Shown here: positions 1 through 11,224 of the stretch, piece after piece | Numbering within the stretch: the first letter of the stretch is position 1 | How the letters are laid out: each line of letters starts with the position of its first letter | NCBI GenBank assembly: GCA_030522415.1 | Contig: CM060107.1 | Location: 9,382,770-9,446,769 of the forward strand | Reading direction: 5' to 3' | DNA: 64,000 nucleotides | Source of the DNA: Channallabes apus | Taxonomy: Eukaryota; Chordata; Actinopteri; Siluriformes; Clariidae | The notes under the pieces: model-generated | The model's database searches: none | The model's input: the letters and a program-made list of their open reading frames with translations, nothing else | What the model was told of the DNA's origin: nothing | Position numbers and translations under genes: made by a program

Positions 1-239
1 AAAATCAGATCACTCTTGTAGGAATTGCACATTTTTGTAAGACTGACACTCCAGGTCGAGCAAGGAACAAAAAAGGCCCGGAACAACAAAGGACCAGGAA
101 AAACCTGGCAAATCAATATTGGTGAAACCAATAGTTGGCTTGATCCTTCCGGGAAGTTGGCGTGTCTGTGGCCTCAATCAAGGAAAGATTTCACCTGAAT
201 AAATACAGAGGGTTTATCGCAAATTAGCCTCAATCCTAA

Positions 240-812
240 TGTGCAGAGGTTATGACCAATTTGGGGGGACTAATTACATAAAAAAAATTATTGTCTTTAA
301 AAAGTCAGTTACATTACAGCATTACTTTCCGATAAAAGTAACTAGTTTCCATTGCAGAAAATGAAAACTCAAGACCTTTATAATTATTCTATAATTATCA
401 TTACTCAGCAAAGTTTGGCCCATAATTTGTTAACTACTAATACCACTGCAGTATCTCACCTATGCGGTTGCTGTAATGGCGGTTCATCATGATTCACTGA
501 AAGTTTTGGCGCTGTGATTATGTTTCCATCATTTTGTGCGTTGGTCCTCACATACTGTAGTCAAACCGCATAGGTGAGATAGGGATATAACAGCAGGAGG
601 GCGGGGCTTGTAGGACGACTTTCACACACTCACTAAGGGGAACTGGGAATGACTTCTGTCTGGCTCACGGATTACATAAATTGTCTAAATAACGGATTAC
701 ATTTTAGAAAAAATTAACTAAATAACTGAGCACTTAAATGGCGGACCTAACGCGTTAGATAACTCGTTACATCAAAAAAGTAATCCAAGTACTCTAACGC
801 GTTAATTTGGTA
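240..812. repeat. Probable non-autonomous DNA transposon remnant with TAACGCGTTA motifs
   Basis: The left part (about 248-360) and the right part (about 660-812) carry sequence of the kind seen at the ends of fish non-autonomous DNA transposons, rich in TAACTAGTT and TAACGCGTTA. Two perfect TAACGCGTTA palindromes lie at 748-757 and 795-804. The 454-579 palindromic element sits inside. I could not define both ends or a target-site duplication, so the borders are approximate. Bases 1-239 hold nothing I recognise. Confidence 0.35.
454..579. mobile_element. 126-bp MITE candidate with TA duplication
   Basis: Perfect 16-bp terminal inverted repeats, TCTCACCTATGCGGTT at 454-469 and its complement at 564-579, are flanked on both sides by TA (452-453 and 580-581). 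This is the layout of a Tc1/mariner-type miniature element. The ~94-bp interior has no coding capacity. It contains one TACTGTA heptamer at 553. No second copy is present in the window. Confidence 0.6.
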
Positions 813-1399
813 ATAAAAATAATAACATAACTGGAAAAAAAATGTATCATGTAAATACCTCAATCAGAACATTGACATAATCTGACGTGATCATAATGAG
901 AGGGGGATGCAAACCTTTGATAATCCCTTCAATCTGTAAATATTACCTATGTAAACCCTTGATCCAATTCATCTCTCTCCTGCTGGAATAAATATATTCC
1001 TTCTGTGCATGTTTGCCCCAAATGGGGGTAACATTAGGTGAGTTTCTGGAAACTAAATTTTGCTTCCATTCCTGATCAGCAAACTTTGCGAGAACAACTC
1101 TCTCCCTCCTGTCTTTATTTTTATCCACTGGAGATTTGGGGGACAATGGAGCACTGAGTGACTCAATGATCTTGCGTAATAAAGTGTCTAACCAATCGCA
1201 GAGGAGAATTATTTTAATCAATAATCAGGTGAAAGGCTGGATTTATCAGAAAATTCAAAGTTGGAGAAAAATATTTTCTTCTTGTACTCCTTCTTTCTAA
1301 ATGCTTTATAGCAGGCAGCACCTACAAAAAGTTTTATTCTGATTGAATGTTTTGAGCAGTGCAGTGTTGCCAAATTGGGTAATTTTATTGAAATAACAT
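813..1399. other. No recognised feature
   Basis: AT-rich single-copy-looking DNA. The 92-codon open frame on the minus strand at 943-1221 has no recognisable domain and no splice context I trust. Confidence 0.5.
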
Positions 1400-1583
1400 A
1401 TTTGCTTCTATTGATTGGAAGGTCAATGGTTGGAGCCCCAGCTCTGCCAGGTTGCCAATGTTGGGTCCTTGATCAAAGCTCTTAACCCTGTTTTCTCCAG
1501 ATGTTCCATATAATGGCTGACCCCAGCTTACTAACAAAGCTGTTATATGCGTAGAATAAAAGATTTCACTGTTCAATAATATA
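1400..1583 (+). mobile_element. V-SINE-like element, 5'-truncated
   Basis: Contains the core wording shared with the other SINEs here: CCAATGTTGGGTCCTTGATC, then CTTAACCCTG and TCTCCAG, then a tail close to that of the copy at 12862-13090 (CTGACCCCAGC, GAATAAAAG). The head that would carry the A box is poorly preserved. Inferred to be a fossil tRNA-derived SINE. Confidence 0.6.
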
Positions 1584-2221
1584 CATGTGATGCATTTAAC
1601 TTATTTTGCTCTTGATTTCAGTGTTAGCCCACTAGTGTGAGAACATACATAAAATATGATTTTTTTACCCTGCAAGGAACAAAATGAAAATAAAAATACA
1701 ATTTGATCTTAATTGATTTTATTTTTATCACCACCATTTTCAGCAGATGCAGAGAATTGAGAGAGAAGAGACTTTTTTTTTCTGCTTTACTTGTTGTGCA
1801 CATTTTATGAATCTATTGGCTATTGTAATTAGTAATTTTTGGGAACTTGTTCTTTCTCTGCTGATGTTTATAAACAGAGCTCACTGTAATACACATACAA
1901 ATGTCATGTAGTAAAAATTGCTATATTGTTACAGTGGACATGAAACAGGACTGTTGGTTATACTAAGTGAACGCAGAACATGCTGTGTGTGCATTCATGA
2001 TGAGCTAGGTGAAAGAAGGGGGGAGCATTGAAAAGCAGGAAGAGGGTAGGAGCTGGCTCAGTTGATTTTAGATTACCATGCTAGGATTAGCATTATTAGC
2101 TGGAAAGTTGCATACTGTAGCTTTAATAACAACAGTTAACACATGTCAATAATGTTATTTCATCTGCTGTTGAAGTGTCTCGCTACTGGAAAGGAGGAAT
2201 CCTTCATTCTGATAGTGCTTG
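1584..2221. other. No recognised feature
   Basis: AT-rich DNA with an A/T run near 1770. One TACTGTA heptamer at 2113. Nothing else seen. Confidence 0.5.
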
Positions 2222-2234
2222 TACATTTCTTTCT

Positions 2235-2600
2235 CACTCACTCAGTCACTCACTCACTCACCACCGCTTTATCCTGTATTCAGGTTCGCAGTTACCTGGA
2301 GCCTATCCCAGGAGACTTAGGGCACAAGGCGGGGTACATCCTGGACAGGGTGCTAATCCATCTCAGGGCACACATACACACAAACTCACACTTTCATTTA
2401 CACACTACGGGCAATTTAGGAACGTCAATTAGCCTAACCTGCATATCTTTGGACTGTGGGAGGAAACCGGAGTACCCGGAGGAAACCCACCAAGCACAGG
2501 GAGAACATGCAAACTCTATGGACATGGAGACGGGACTCGAGCCTGGCCGGGAATCAAACCCAGATCCTGGAGGTGCTAACAACTCCACCACCATGACACC
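2235..2600 (-). mobile_element. tRNA-derived SINE, family 1, full length
   Basis: On the minus strand the element starts with a tRNA-like head (TGGTG, AGTTGTTAGCACC, then a B-box-like GGTTTGATTCCC), passes through the block read on plus as GGAAACCGGAGTACCCGGAG, and ends in ACAGGATAAAGCGGTG plus a short tandem tail (GAGT)n. A perfect 13-bp duplication TACATTTCTTTCT flanks it (2222-2234 and 2601-2613), which proves insertion by target-primed retroposition. The 224-codon frame across it is a repeat artefact. Confidence 0.85.
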
Positions 2601-2613
2601 TACATTTCTTTCT

Positions 2614-3949
2614 TTCATACATCAATTACATTTATACAGTAGTTCAATCCAAAACAATTACACTACATTAACCACTGAGCCACCGCTTTCCACTCATAAT
2701 GTTATAAAGGTCCACGGGAAATCAAAACGTCTGTCATTCACTTATTGCCTTTACAGGAATGCTGCTCACATCTCTTACAGGAGAGACAGTGAAGATCCCA
2801 TGATAAATGACAAATAAGCAATTTTTTCAGGACTTTGTTCTAAAGTTGCATGTAGATTCTGTGAAAGAGATCGTTTCATTCACTCATAACAAGCATGATA
2901 TTTTTATCCTGTCTGTAGGATATAGGCGAAGGTTCCTTAAAAAAAAAGAGAAAAGAAACAAAAGCATTGTGTATGAATATCTGGCAAAGTGTTGCTTTCA
3001 GGCAGATGACATGCTGTCAGGATTAAATTGGCACCTTTACGTTACACTCTTGGAGCTTTGTGCTGTCCTTCACTGTCATGAAAATGGCTGTTCTAACACT
3101 TTGGCTGTGAGCACGAAAGCTATTTTATCAAAGCTTCCTGTGCTCACATAACAAAACAGTAATACAAAAGTAACATTTGGATCTGAAACCTAACAGCATC
3201 TTGCTTCCCATTCCGTTATGTCATGTAAACTCACTACTGTGCAAACCCATAATTTCTTCATATTAAATTAAGCACTGCTGATTTTTTAAAGAAACGGTAA
3301 CAAATGTTTTCCTGTGACAGGCTGAAAAGTGCACGGTAAAAATTGCCTGTTTATGCAACAACCTCAGCAACGACCTCATTTCCCCTCTCGTCTGTTCCAA
3401 CCACTCAGCATTCAGCATCAGCAGTATACTAATCACTGGCCTGATCATCATGCGTTTCTTCTGGCTCATGGCTTAAGTTATACGTGAATCATTCATAGAT
3501 CACTGTGGGGCTTAACAAACCTTTCCTCAAAAAACTTTACTCTGAAACTGCTCAGGTACTGGACTGAAAATGAGAGACAAACCGTCCTTCAGGAAGCCTG
3601 GAGAACTATACCCTGGGGAATGGCAGTGGAGTTGCAGTACTGTACAGTATATATTACATCATGCTGTCCAGCATAAAAGGTGCTCACGTACATGTATGGA
3701 TCAATGTGGAATTACATGTCTCATTCAAGGGAAGAGCAGATATGTCAGGAGCACTGAAACTGGAAAGATTTAAACAGGAATCCAAGATTTTGACAGTTTC
3801 TAGGAATATTAACACATATTATTGACCATTTTTTATTATTATAATGTATTGAAGCATACTGCGCTTTGTGGTTTTTCTTGAATATGACAAACTGCTTCAT
3901 TTCTTTAATTCCCACTTCCCACTCTCTCTGTTAAGGCACTTTTCCATGA
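2614..3949. other. No gene; AT-rich DNA with a double excision-scar motif
   Basis: No repeat family or exon recognised. The string TACTGTACAGTA at 3638-3649 holds two overlapping TA-CTG-TA and TA-CAG-TA motifs. The short frames here lack domains or convincing splice sites. Confidence 0.5.
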
Positions 3950-4235
3950 TGGCCATAACTACCAACCAGGGATGCCAGCCACGGCTCACACATGGCATGA
4001 GACACTGAGTAATGTGTTATCCACCTCTTCCACTTGCATGAGCTCGCAGAATCCCATGATTGTCTGGTGTCAGTAGGATTAATGTGAGTGTTCAGGTATG
4101 CCTCCTCCACAATTGCCTCTCTCTAGAGTCCTAGCTACGGATGGCTGTAACATCACCTGGTGATTGAACTTGTGATCTACTGTATGGATGATAGGATGAA
4201 CAGCTTTCCATTACCCCACTAGGAGCCATGTTCCT
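3950..4235 (-). mobile_element. SINE, family 3, diverged copy
   Basis: The reverse complement aligns by eye with 52147-52500: shared blocks include AATCATGGG followed by TCATGCAAGTGGAAG, then a GTGTTAT block and a GGCTGGC block. The 5' head on the minus strand has an A-box-like ATGGCTCCTAGTGGGG and a B-box-like AAGTTCAATCACC, so a tRNA-derived origin is inferred. No duplication identified. Confidence 0.55.
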
Positions 4236-4277
4236 ATTCATTTTAAGAAAGTGAGAAAAAAAATGTGCCTGGTGATG

Positions 4278-4280
<3 letters not shown>

Positions 4281-4330
<50 letters not shown>

Positions 4331-4332
4331 TT
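4281..4332. repeat. (TA)16 followed by T20
   Basis: Pure TA dinucleotide run at 4281-4312, then an uninterrupted T tract to 4332. Confidence 0.95.
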
Positions 4333-4495
4333 AAAGCTGATGTAATTCAAGCAATAATACTACCTTGTTTCACCAGAATTCCACAATATTAAACGAACAT
4401 TAAGTACAAACTAGAGAGGAAACTAGGAAACTAGATTTCCTGAAGAAATTTTAAGCGTGTCTATGCGCGTGCAGGGTCAGATAGCCACATTCTAA

Positions 4496-4722
4496 TGATG
4501 ATGCTAGCAACATGCTAATATAGGAAGCATCATGCTAGCAATATGCTAAGCTGCTAAACAGCATGTTAAGTACGCATGACAGGTCAGTGCTAAAACATCA
4601 TGCAAGCAACATCCTAATCAGCATAACCACATGCTAGCAACATGCCAAGCAGCTAAACGTCATGCAAATTACAATAGCATTATGCTAGCAACAATCTAGC
4701 TGCGTTAAATCCATGTTAAGTC
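4496..4722. repeat. Degenerate tandem repeat of CATGCTAGCAA-type units
   Basis: The words ATGCTAGCAACATGCTAA, CTGCTAAACAGCATG and variants recur about every 60 bases through the segment, roughly four diverged units. The last unit ends at a TACAGTA at 4723. Noncoding. Confidence 0.65.
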
Positions 4723-4773
4723 TACAGTATGGACAGTACCATACCCCAACCCCCCGCCCAACCCCTTAGAAAA

Positions 4774-4974
4774 GCCATACCACCCCATCCCCGGATATGC
4801 CGCACGATTTGACACCTCATTCATGGGTGTACGACAAATGGAGCAAGACTAGCTGTTAATTGCCCCCCCAGCTGTTAATTAAAGCCCAGCCCTCAGTAAC
4901 GTCATAGCACCCCATGCCCGAAGGAGGCGAACGGTTTGACACCACATTCAAGGGTCTACGACAAACTCAGTCAA
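4774..4974. repeat. Two-copy diverged duplication
   Basis: About 4780-4847 and 4905-4974 resemble each other: both contain CACCCCAT, a GTTTGACACC or ATTTGACACC block, CATTCA and GGGTxTACGACAAA. They are separated by CTGTTAATT copies near 4853 and 4871. Probably two units of a dispersed fish repeat; family unknown. Confidence 0.55.
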
Positions 4975-4989
4975 AGCTGATCTCAATGT

Positions 4990-7429
4990 TAAGTCTATGA
5001 GTATATGAACTAAACAACGCTAAATAAAATTATTCTGTACATTTTGTATTGATGAAAATATATAAAAAAAAATAGTAATCAGCTACCAGCTGACCTCAGT
5101 GTCTAATAAAACATATAATTATTGAGGGGTTATTAGATTGTTTACCCTTTTCATGTTTAATGACCCCAATCAGATTCAACGCCCTCGATCTTGTTATGTA
5201 TTATGAAACTCACTTTTGCTGAAACCGAGGTTACTGAAAGCTGTGAAATAGACCCAGTCTCAGCATGGCACAGGGTTATGCTTTTGTTTTTCATGCCTTT
5301 CAAGCAAAAAAAAAAAAAAAAAAAAAAAAACATCTCCCTGGGCCATTTTACGGTAAATGTGAACCTCAGCGTATCTGCCAAAGAGTTTTGCTGCGGGCTT
5401 TTATGAACCCAAACTGATGAACAAAAGTCATCCAGTGTGTACATTAGGTGTGACATTGCTGTTACAGCAGAAATAGTACTTCTCCTCGCTCTGATGGTCT
5501 TGTTCCTGGCTCGAGAAGATATTCCACAGGAAATATTATGTTGTATCCCCTGGTGAGGTTTATCCAGGTGTGACATGCATGCCACTTCTGAAATGCTGTT
5601 AAAATCAGAGTATGGATGGATAACAAAGGAAAATCCAATCTAAAGAGGTTTAGTAAGATTTCGAGCCATGACGGTGCTCTAGAACATCATAGGTTCTCGT
5701 GGGATTGCTTCTAGAGATAACTGTAGTGGAAAGAATTTCTCGTGTTGTGCATTCACTTCCCGACCTGTTCCCGTACTCATCACTGAAGCTAACACTGAGA
5801 AAGAAATTAATCAAAAGGAAATCGGACTGCGGTGCATACAAAGAGGGTAATCAAATTCTATTCAAGAAGTACAGAACATGCTGAGAAAACATGCTTACAT
5901 CTAGGACAATTGATTAAAAAAAAATGAAGATGTGAACCGATGACAATGTAAAAAAAGGCCCAAAAAGCACAGATTTATCTAAGTGCTTGGCATTGAATGA
6001 AAGACAGAGAGAGAGAAATACAGTGTATACAGTAATTCAGCCTAATCTACAGGATGTCACAGTATGCATCTAAATGAAAAAGCCCATTTTGGAAACACTG
6101 AACGCAGAGCCTGTAAAACTCAATCATGATTAAAGAGCATGCTTTAGAGGAAGGACAAACAGGACGGCAGCTGTGTTGATCCCAGGAGGAAGTCAGAGTG
6201 GCTTCTTCGGCTTTTTATTTATGCTTTTTTTTTTTTTTTTTTTTTACATGAAATGTTCAAATTCTAATTTAAACGTCCTTGAAATGAAGAAGTCATCTAT
6301 TTGAATTCCAAAAGTATTGAGACAAAAGTCAAACTCAAAAGTAAATGCTTTAATTTATTTTTTTTTACTAATCAGGATAATCAAGATATTTTATTTTAGG
6401 CAATGAAATGTCTATAGAACAGATCGTATTTATGTGGAATAAAGTCCTGTTCTTCAAAATCTGCTGGATCTGGCTGGGCCTAGGAGTCAATAAGACACCT
6501 GCCGTACTTTGTTGTCACTTGATCTATCTGTGTCTGCTTGATTACAAGACAGTTTCTTGACTGCACCATTGTCCAACAGTTCTCTATTGGGTTTATGTCT
6601 AGAGCTGACCCAGGACATGGCTCATGGGATGTATTTAATTCTTTTTTTTTTTTTTTTTTTTTTTACCAGTTATTCAGTTATTATGCACAACTCTTTAGCC
6701 GGATATACTGAAATTATTTAGTGACATCACTTGTTTTGTTCACCGTAATATATTGCATATGTCACCTTAATACTTTTGGATGCCACGATACAAAAGCAAA
6801 AGAAAGTGATAGCGAAATCAGCGCAAATGTTCTGATACATTTCACGTACTGAACGTATAATAAATCTGTAACTAACTAACTTACAAAGAAACATAATGAA
6901 TGCTTGTAATTTCAGTACTGAACGCATTGATCCCATCCTGATCATCTGCATCAAAATGTATTTCTGTAGGTTGGCCAGCTGTGATTCTTGCACAAACTTT
7001 AAATTACTTAACTTCAGTGATTCTTGAGCATGCATTTTTCTGTTATAATTACTTGCATAATTACAGAGTAGGTGTAAAAATGTAATGGTCTAAATGACCT
7101 TGTGGAGGTAGCTTTTGTATAATTTGAACGGCGCTCATAAAAAAAAAAAAGAAAGAAAAAAAATATACTACAAAGACACATTTAAGCACTTTAAATGGTC
7201 TCATTTATATTTATAACCAATTTGTCTTATTTTTTTTTACCTCTTTTCTGGAAGCTGTAAAAAAAAAAAAAAAAAAAAAGAAGGAGAGTACAAGAAATGG
7301 AGGATAAACGGATGACCCAAGAAAAGGAGAGAGTCAGGGGAAAGTAGAGGCGACAGGGTGGTGAAGTAGGATTAGCAGAGGATGAGAGAGCTGTGTGCTA
7401 ACATGTATGCTGCTCAGCATCCTAATGAG
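4990..7429. other. No gene; AT-rich DNA with homopolymer runs
   Basis: Contains an A25 run at 5306-5330, T runs near 6225, 6640 and 7230, and A runs near 7141 and 7260. The 142-codon minus frame at 5157-5585 runs through the homopolymer and is not credible as a gene. Moderately GC-richer sequence at 5340-5590 might be conserved, but I have no evidence. Confidence 0.5.
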
Positions 7430-7650
7430 GGCTTGTGTTCAAAGTGCCGCTTGTGCACATCCAGCTGCTGAAACGATCCACGCCGAATAGGAAACGCAGC
7501 ACGTCCTTGGCCTCATACATGACAAAGATGAAAAAAGACATCTATCCCTATGTCAAACCGCTGGTACAGTGCCAGAGTGTTTCACACCTAGCAAACAGTG
7601 TCTCTGATGAGTTCACATTTTTTTCCACCTCAGGCATCAGTGTCGGGTGA
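7430..7650. other. Exon-like composition of unknown meaning
   Basis: From about 7435 to 7575 GC is clearly higher than in the flanks, and reading frames on both strands end codons mostly in G or C. Plus frame: 71 codons starting at 7435, containing LLKRSTPNRKRSTSLASYM. Minus frame: FIFVMYEAKDVLRFLFGVDR, preceded by a pyrimidine tract that could be an acceptor. Neither strand shows a good donor and no protein is recognised. It could be a decayed exon, a conserved noncoding block or chance. Confidence 0.2.
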
Positions 7651-7947
7651 ATTTTTGCCCTGCCAATCCGCAAAGCTGATTTTGTGTTAATACAGTGTTA
7701 GTGTTTATGTCCATGAGTAGATAATATCCCCTGGATCATTTAGGATGATTTATTTTATAAATATAATCATCATAACTGTCCTGAGCTCATCACAATATAA
7801 AAGCGTTTTCATATACAGTCTATAGTTTTTAGTTTGTTTCAGTAAAACTTGTTGCATTTTCCTGGTTATTTTTTAAAGCAGTTGTACCTATAGTCCACCT
7901 ACACAGGTACTTTGAGGGTTTTTTCCCCTCCTTCATTAATAAAATCA

Positions 7948-8312
7948 TTCATTCATTCATTCATTCATCTTCTATACCGCTTTATCCTGTATTAGGGTCG
8001 CGGGGACGTGGAGCCTATCCCAGGAGACTTTGGGCACAAGGCAGGGTACACCCTGGACAGCGTGCCAATCCATCACAGACCACACACATACACACACTCA
8101 TTCACACACTATGGTCAATTTGGGAACGCCAATTAGCCTAACCTGCCTATCTTTGGACTGTGGGAGGAAACCGGAGTACCCGGAGGAAACCCACCAAGCA
8201 CGGGGAGAACATGCAAACTCCATGCACACAGAGACGGGAATAGAACCTGGCCGGGAATCGAACCCGGACCCTGGAGGTGCAAGGCGACAGTGCTAACCAC
8301 TACACCACCGTG
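7948..8312 (-). mobile_element. tRNA-derived SINE, family 1, full length
   Basis: Same family as 2235-2600. On the minus strand: GGTGTAGTGGTTAGCACTGT (A-box region), GGGTTCGATTCCC (near-perfect B box), the conserved body, then ACAGGATAAAGCGG and an (ATGA)n tail. A perfect 12-bp duplication TTAATAAAATCA flanks it (7936-7947 and 8313-8324). It keeps both internal pol III boxes, so it is one of the younger copies. Confidence 0.9.
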
Positions 8313-8490
8313 TTAATAAAATCAATACATACAAAATGCTAAACACACTCATCAAAAACATGCTGCAATATGAATGTGAAGGCGAATGGACGAATGTGTT
8401 GTATGCTGTACAGGGCCAAAATCGTGTTACAAAAACTTTTATTTTTTGAATAAATCAATATTAAAGTCTCATTTGTGGTGGTTTCATCCA

Positions 8491-8727
8491 GGTACTCTGG
8501 TTTCCTTCCATTGTCCAAAGACATGCAGATTAGGGTTCACTGGATTAGGGGTACCCAAATTGCTCAATGTTTTTGAATAAATGTGTAGGCATGTGTGTCC
8601 TGTGATAAACTAGCACCCTGTCCAGGGCGTACCCCACCTTGTGTCCGCAGTTGCTTGAGGTGCATAAGTAGCTGGCACCAGTGACCCTGTACATGATAAC
8701 CTCTTTAGAGAATGAATGAATAAAAAA
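8491..8727 (+). mobile_element. SINE family 1, 5'-truncated and diverged
   Basis: Begins inside the family-1 body (GGTACTCTGGTTTCCTTCC), continues through CATGCAGATTAGG and CCCTGTCCAGGGCGTACCCC, and ends in GAATGAATGAATAAA. The tRNA-like head is missing. Opposite orientation to the copy 180 bases to its left. Confidence 0.75.
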
Positions 8728-10306
8728 AACATTGCGATAGTTATTACCTTATATGATGTAAACCATGACTCTATCCATTAACAGAGAAAAAAAAAGTGAG
8801 AAAAAAAATCCTCAATTCTCAAACTCTGATGACCAATGCAGGCGATATTGCACATTCAACACACACAGTTACAAACCCCAAAGGCATTTCTTTTCCTGTC
8901 AACATACAGTATCAACACTCAACAAGGGGTTTCTACATATCCTGGAAGTGGTTCTCGAAAAAGATCTTTTTTTTTTAGTAACCTAAAAAAAAATAATAAA
9001 GTTTGCATGTGAATGAAAGGCTAAATGCATAGAATGACCTCATGTTTTATTAATGTGCCTGTGTTTGTGTTGACAAGGCCATCAGCACAGCAGTTACAGT
9101 CCACTCAGCTGCAGACCGAAACCACTGGCAGAAGATCTAGCTCTACTATCAATCAAATCCTTGCATGGCTCAACTGTACTGGGAAAGCAATTTTTACTCT
9201 AATTGAACAAAAAAAAAACAGGAAATGAACCAAATGTGTCATATTTTGGGTTTGCAGAAGATATTTCCTAACATTGGATGAGCATTGTAATACAATTATA
9301 ATGATGTTACGTACAACATTGTTTTTTGAACGTTAGATTGACTTTGATAAAATCATGTTGAGATAACGGGGAATAAACAACCCAAACACAATGTTGCAAA
9401 TACCTCAAATCACACAAATTGTAACCTTTATTTGGTATGTTTCATTCATTATCCAATCAATACATAGTCTATTTTATCCATACTGTATGCTGTTTCAACT
9501 AATTCGGACTTGACAAATTAAAATCTCTACAATATTTGGACAACCTATATTTTATAGATGCAACATCTAATGTTCTCTTGACTAAAAAGAGAAAATTAAC
9601 ACTGGGTGCAAAACACAAATTGCATAAAATATCTTATTGTTCTTTAAGTAATTATGCCCAGATGTTCCTGTCATGCGTTTTCTTATTTAAGTCCAATTAG
9701 AGTAAAAGTGCCTTTATTCACAATCTGCTCACGCTGAACATCTTTCCCCTTCTTTGTGACAATATCTATCATTAAAAGAGCCATACAGACACAAGTGAAT
9801 GTTATTTTAAAAAAAAAGAACGTTTGGATAATAAAAAAAAAAAAAATCTGAAAAGAGATCATACAAGGTTTAATGAAGCACAGAATCTAGTCATGTTCAA
9901 TCTAATTGGATTCAGGAGAAAATACCGAGCCTCTGAGTATCTACTCAAATCTAATACAACTGTTTAAATAAAGAGCTTCTGTGTTTCCCGCATGGCTCTG
10001 CCTTATTACAACCTGAATAAAAACTGATCAAAGGGCCAGTTTAATTTTTGGTTCAAAATTGGTCAAATTACTTGACTACACAAGATGAAATAAAACCCCT
10101 AAACTTTAAGAAGGTATGAAAAAAGCTGATGTCCATAAATGGAGGAAGTTTATTATTCTAGTTTTACATGACAAAAAAAAAAAAGAACTGCGCTCATTAA
10201 AGATATAAAATTGAGAACTGATTTATATTGGACATAACATAACATTGAAAACATAACAATTGAAACATAACATAACAATTAACATTGCCAGATGCAGGTG
10301 CATATC
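8728..10306. other. No recognised feature
   Basis: AT-rich DNA with several A8-A14 runs. TACAGTA or TACTGTA at 8905 and 9481. No exon or repeat family recognised. Confidence 0.5.
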
Positions 10307-10489
10307 CGGATGAGAAGGTTAGAGATGAAGCTGTCAAGGAGAATGGAATGGAGGTTCATGGATGTGATGCGGGAGGACATGCTGGACGTTGGAGTGATGA
10401 AGGAAGATGTGATAGAACGAGTTGGATGGAGACAAATGGTCCACTGTGGCAAGTCCTAATGGGGAGCAGGCAAAAAAAAGAAGACTGTG
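10307..10489 (+). mobile_element. RTE-type LINE, 3' fragment
   Basis: An open frame of 50 codons ends at TAA 10457-10459 and reads RMRRLEMKL... with MDVMREDMLDVGVMKEDVIE and VGWRQMVHCGKS. This pattern (M-EDM--VGV--EDV-DRV-WRQ--CG) is the usual C-terminus of fish RTE-type reverse transcriptases. The next bases, GGGGAGCAGGCAAAAAAAAG, resemble the RTE tail. Everything upstream (endonuclease, RT core) is missing, as expected for a 5'-truncated insertion. Confidence 0.6.
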
Positions 10490-11224
10490 TAGGTTGAACT
10501 TGTGCTGGTGGTGACACAGCCATGAATCAGAGGAAATTTGTTTGGAGCATCCAATGGGTGCGTAAATTGATTGTGATCTGGGGACTTTGGTGGCCAGATC
10601 AACAACCTTGAACCATGAATCTGATTTCCTTTCTATCATAGTAATAACATTTTTTCAGCAATTTGTGCCACATTATTCTTGCTGTGGGATAGGACCGGGC
10701 ACACTGGTCCTTGCTCTCCATGGGCATATTTGAGTCTTTGGTGCCCATGATCTTGTCGCCAGTTTACTTGTACATACAGTAATTAATAATCATTGTTGTT
10801 CAATTCATCTGGAGGTGGTGTTAGTGTTGTGGCTGAAAAGCTCATTCACAATGACACCTTGGAATAAGTAAAGCAAATCAATCCCATGATGCAGCATCTA
10901 TAAACAAACTGCAAATGATTCCTCATGAATCACCACCTAATAATCAGGGATTAATGGATCATTAACTTGTTTAATGAAGCCGTGGTGAATGGTTTTCAGA
11001 AACAGCAAATATGGCACATATATAACTTTCACAGTGACCTAGACAACAAAAACGACACGCACTTCATTTTATTGTAACTATTGTAGAAAACACTGTAAGC
11101 TTGTACATCCAGGTATATAGTACAGGATCTACAGTTAAATATATGCTGAATAACTGAAAGTTTGATCTGCTATGCATAGAGTCCTCCAAGTAACCAACAC
11201 ATGTTAACATTTCTTTCTCACCTG
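10490..11224. other. No recognised feature
   Basis: AT-rich DNA leading into the minisatellite. One TACAGTA at 10775. Confidence 0.5.

Noticed and set aside
2143..2817. 224-codon plus-strand open frame
   Set aside because: Most of it lies on a SINE (2235-2600) with a proven target duplication; the translation is repeat-derived.
8013..8312. tRNA-like A and B boxes on minus strand near 8230-8312
   Set aside because: Part of SINE family 1; no cloverleaf can be formed.
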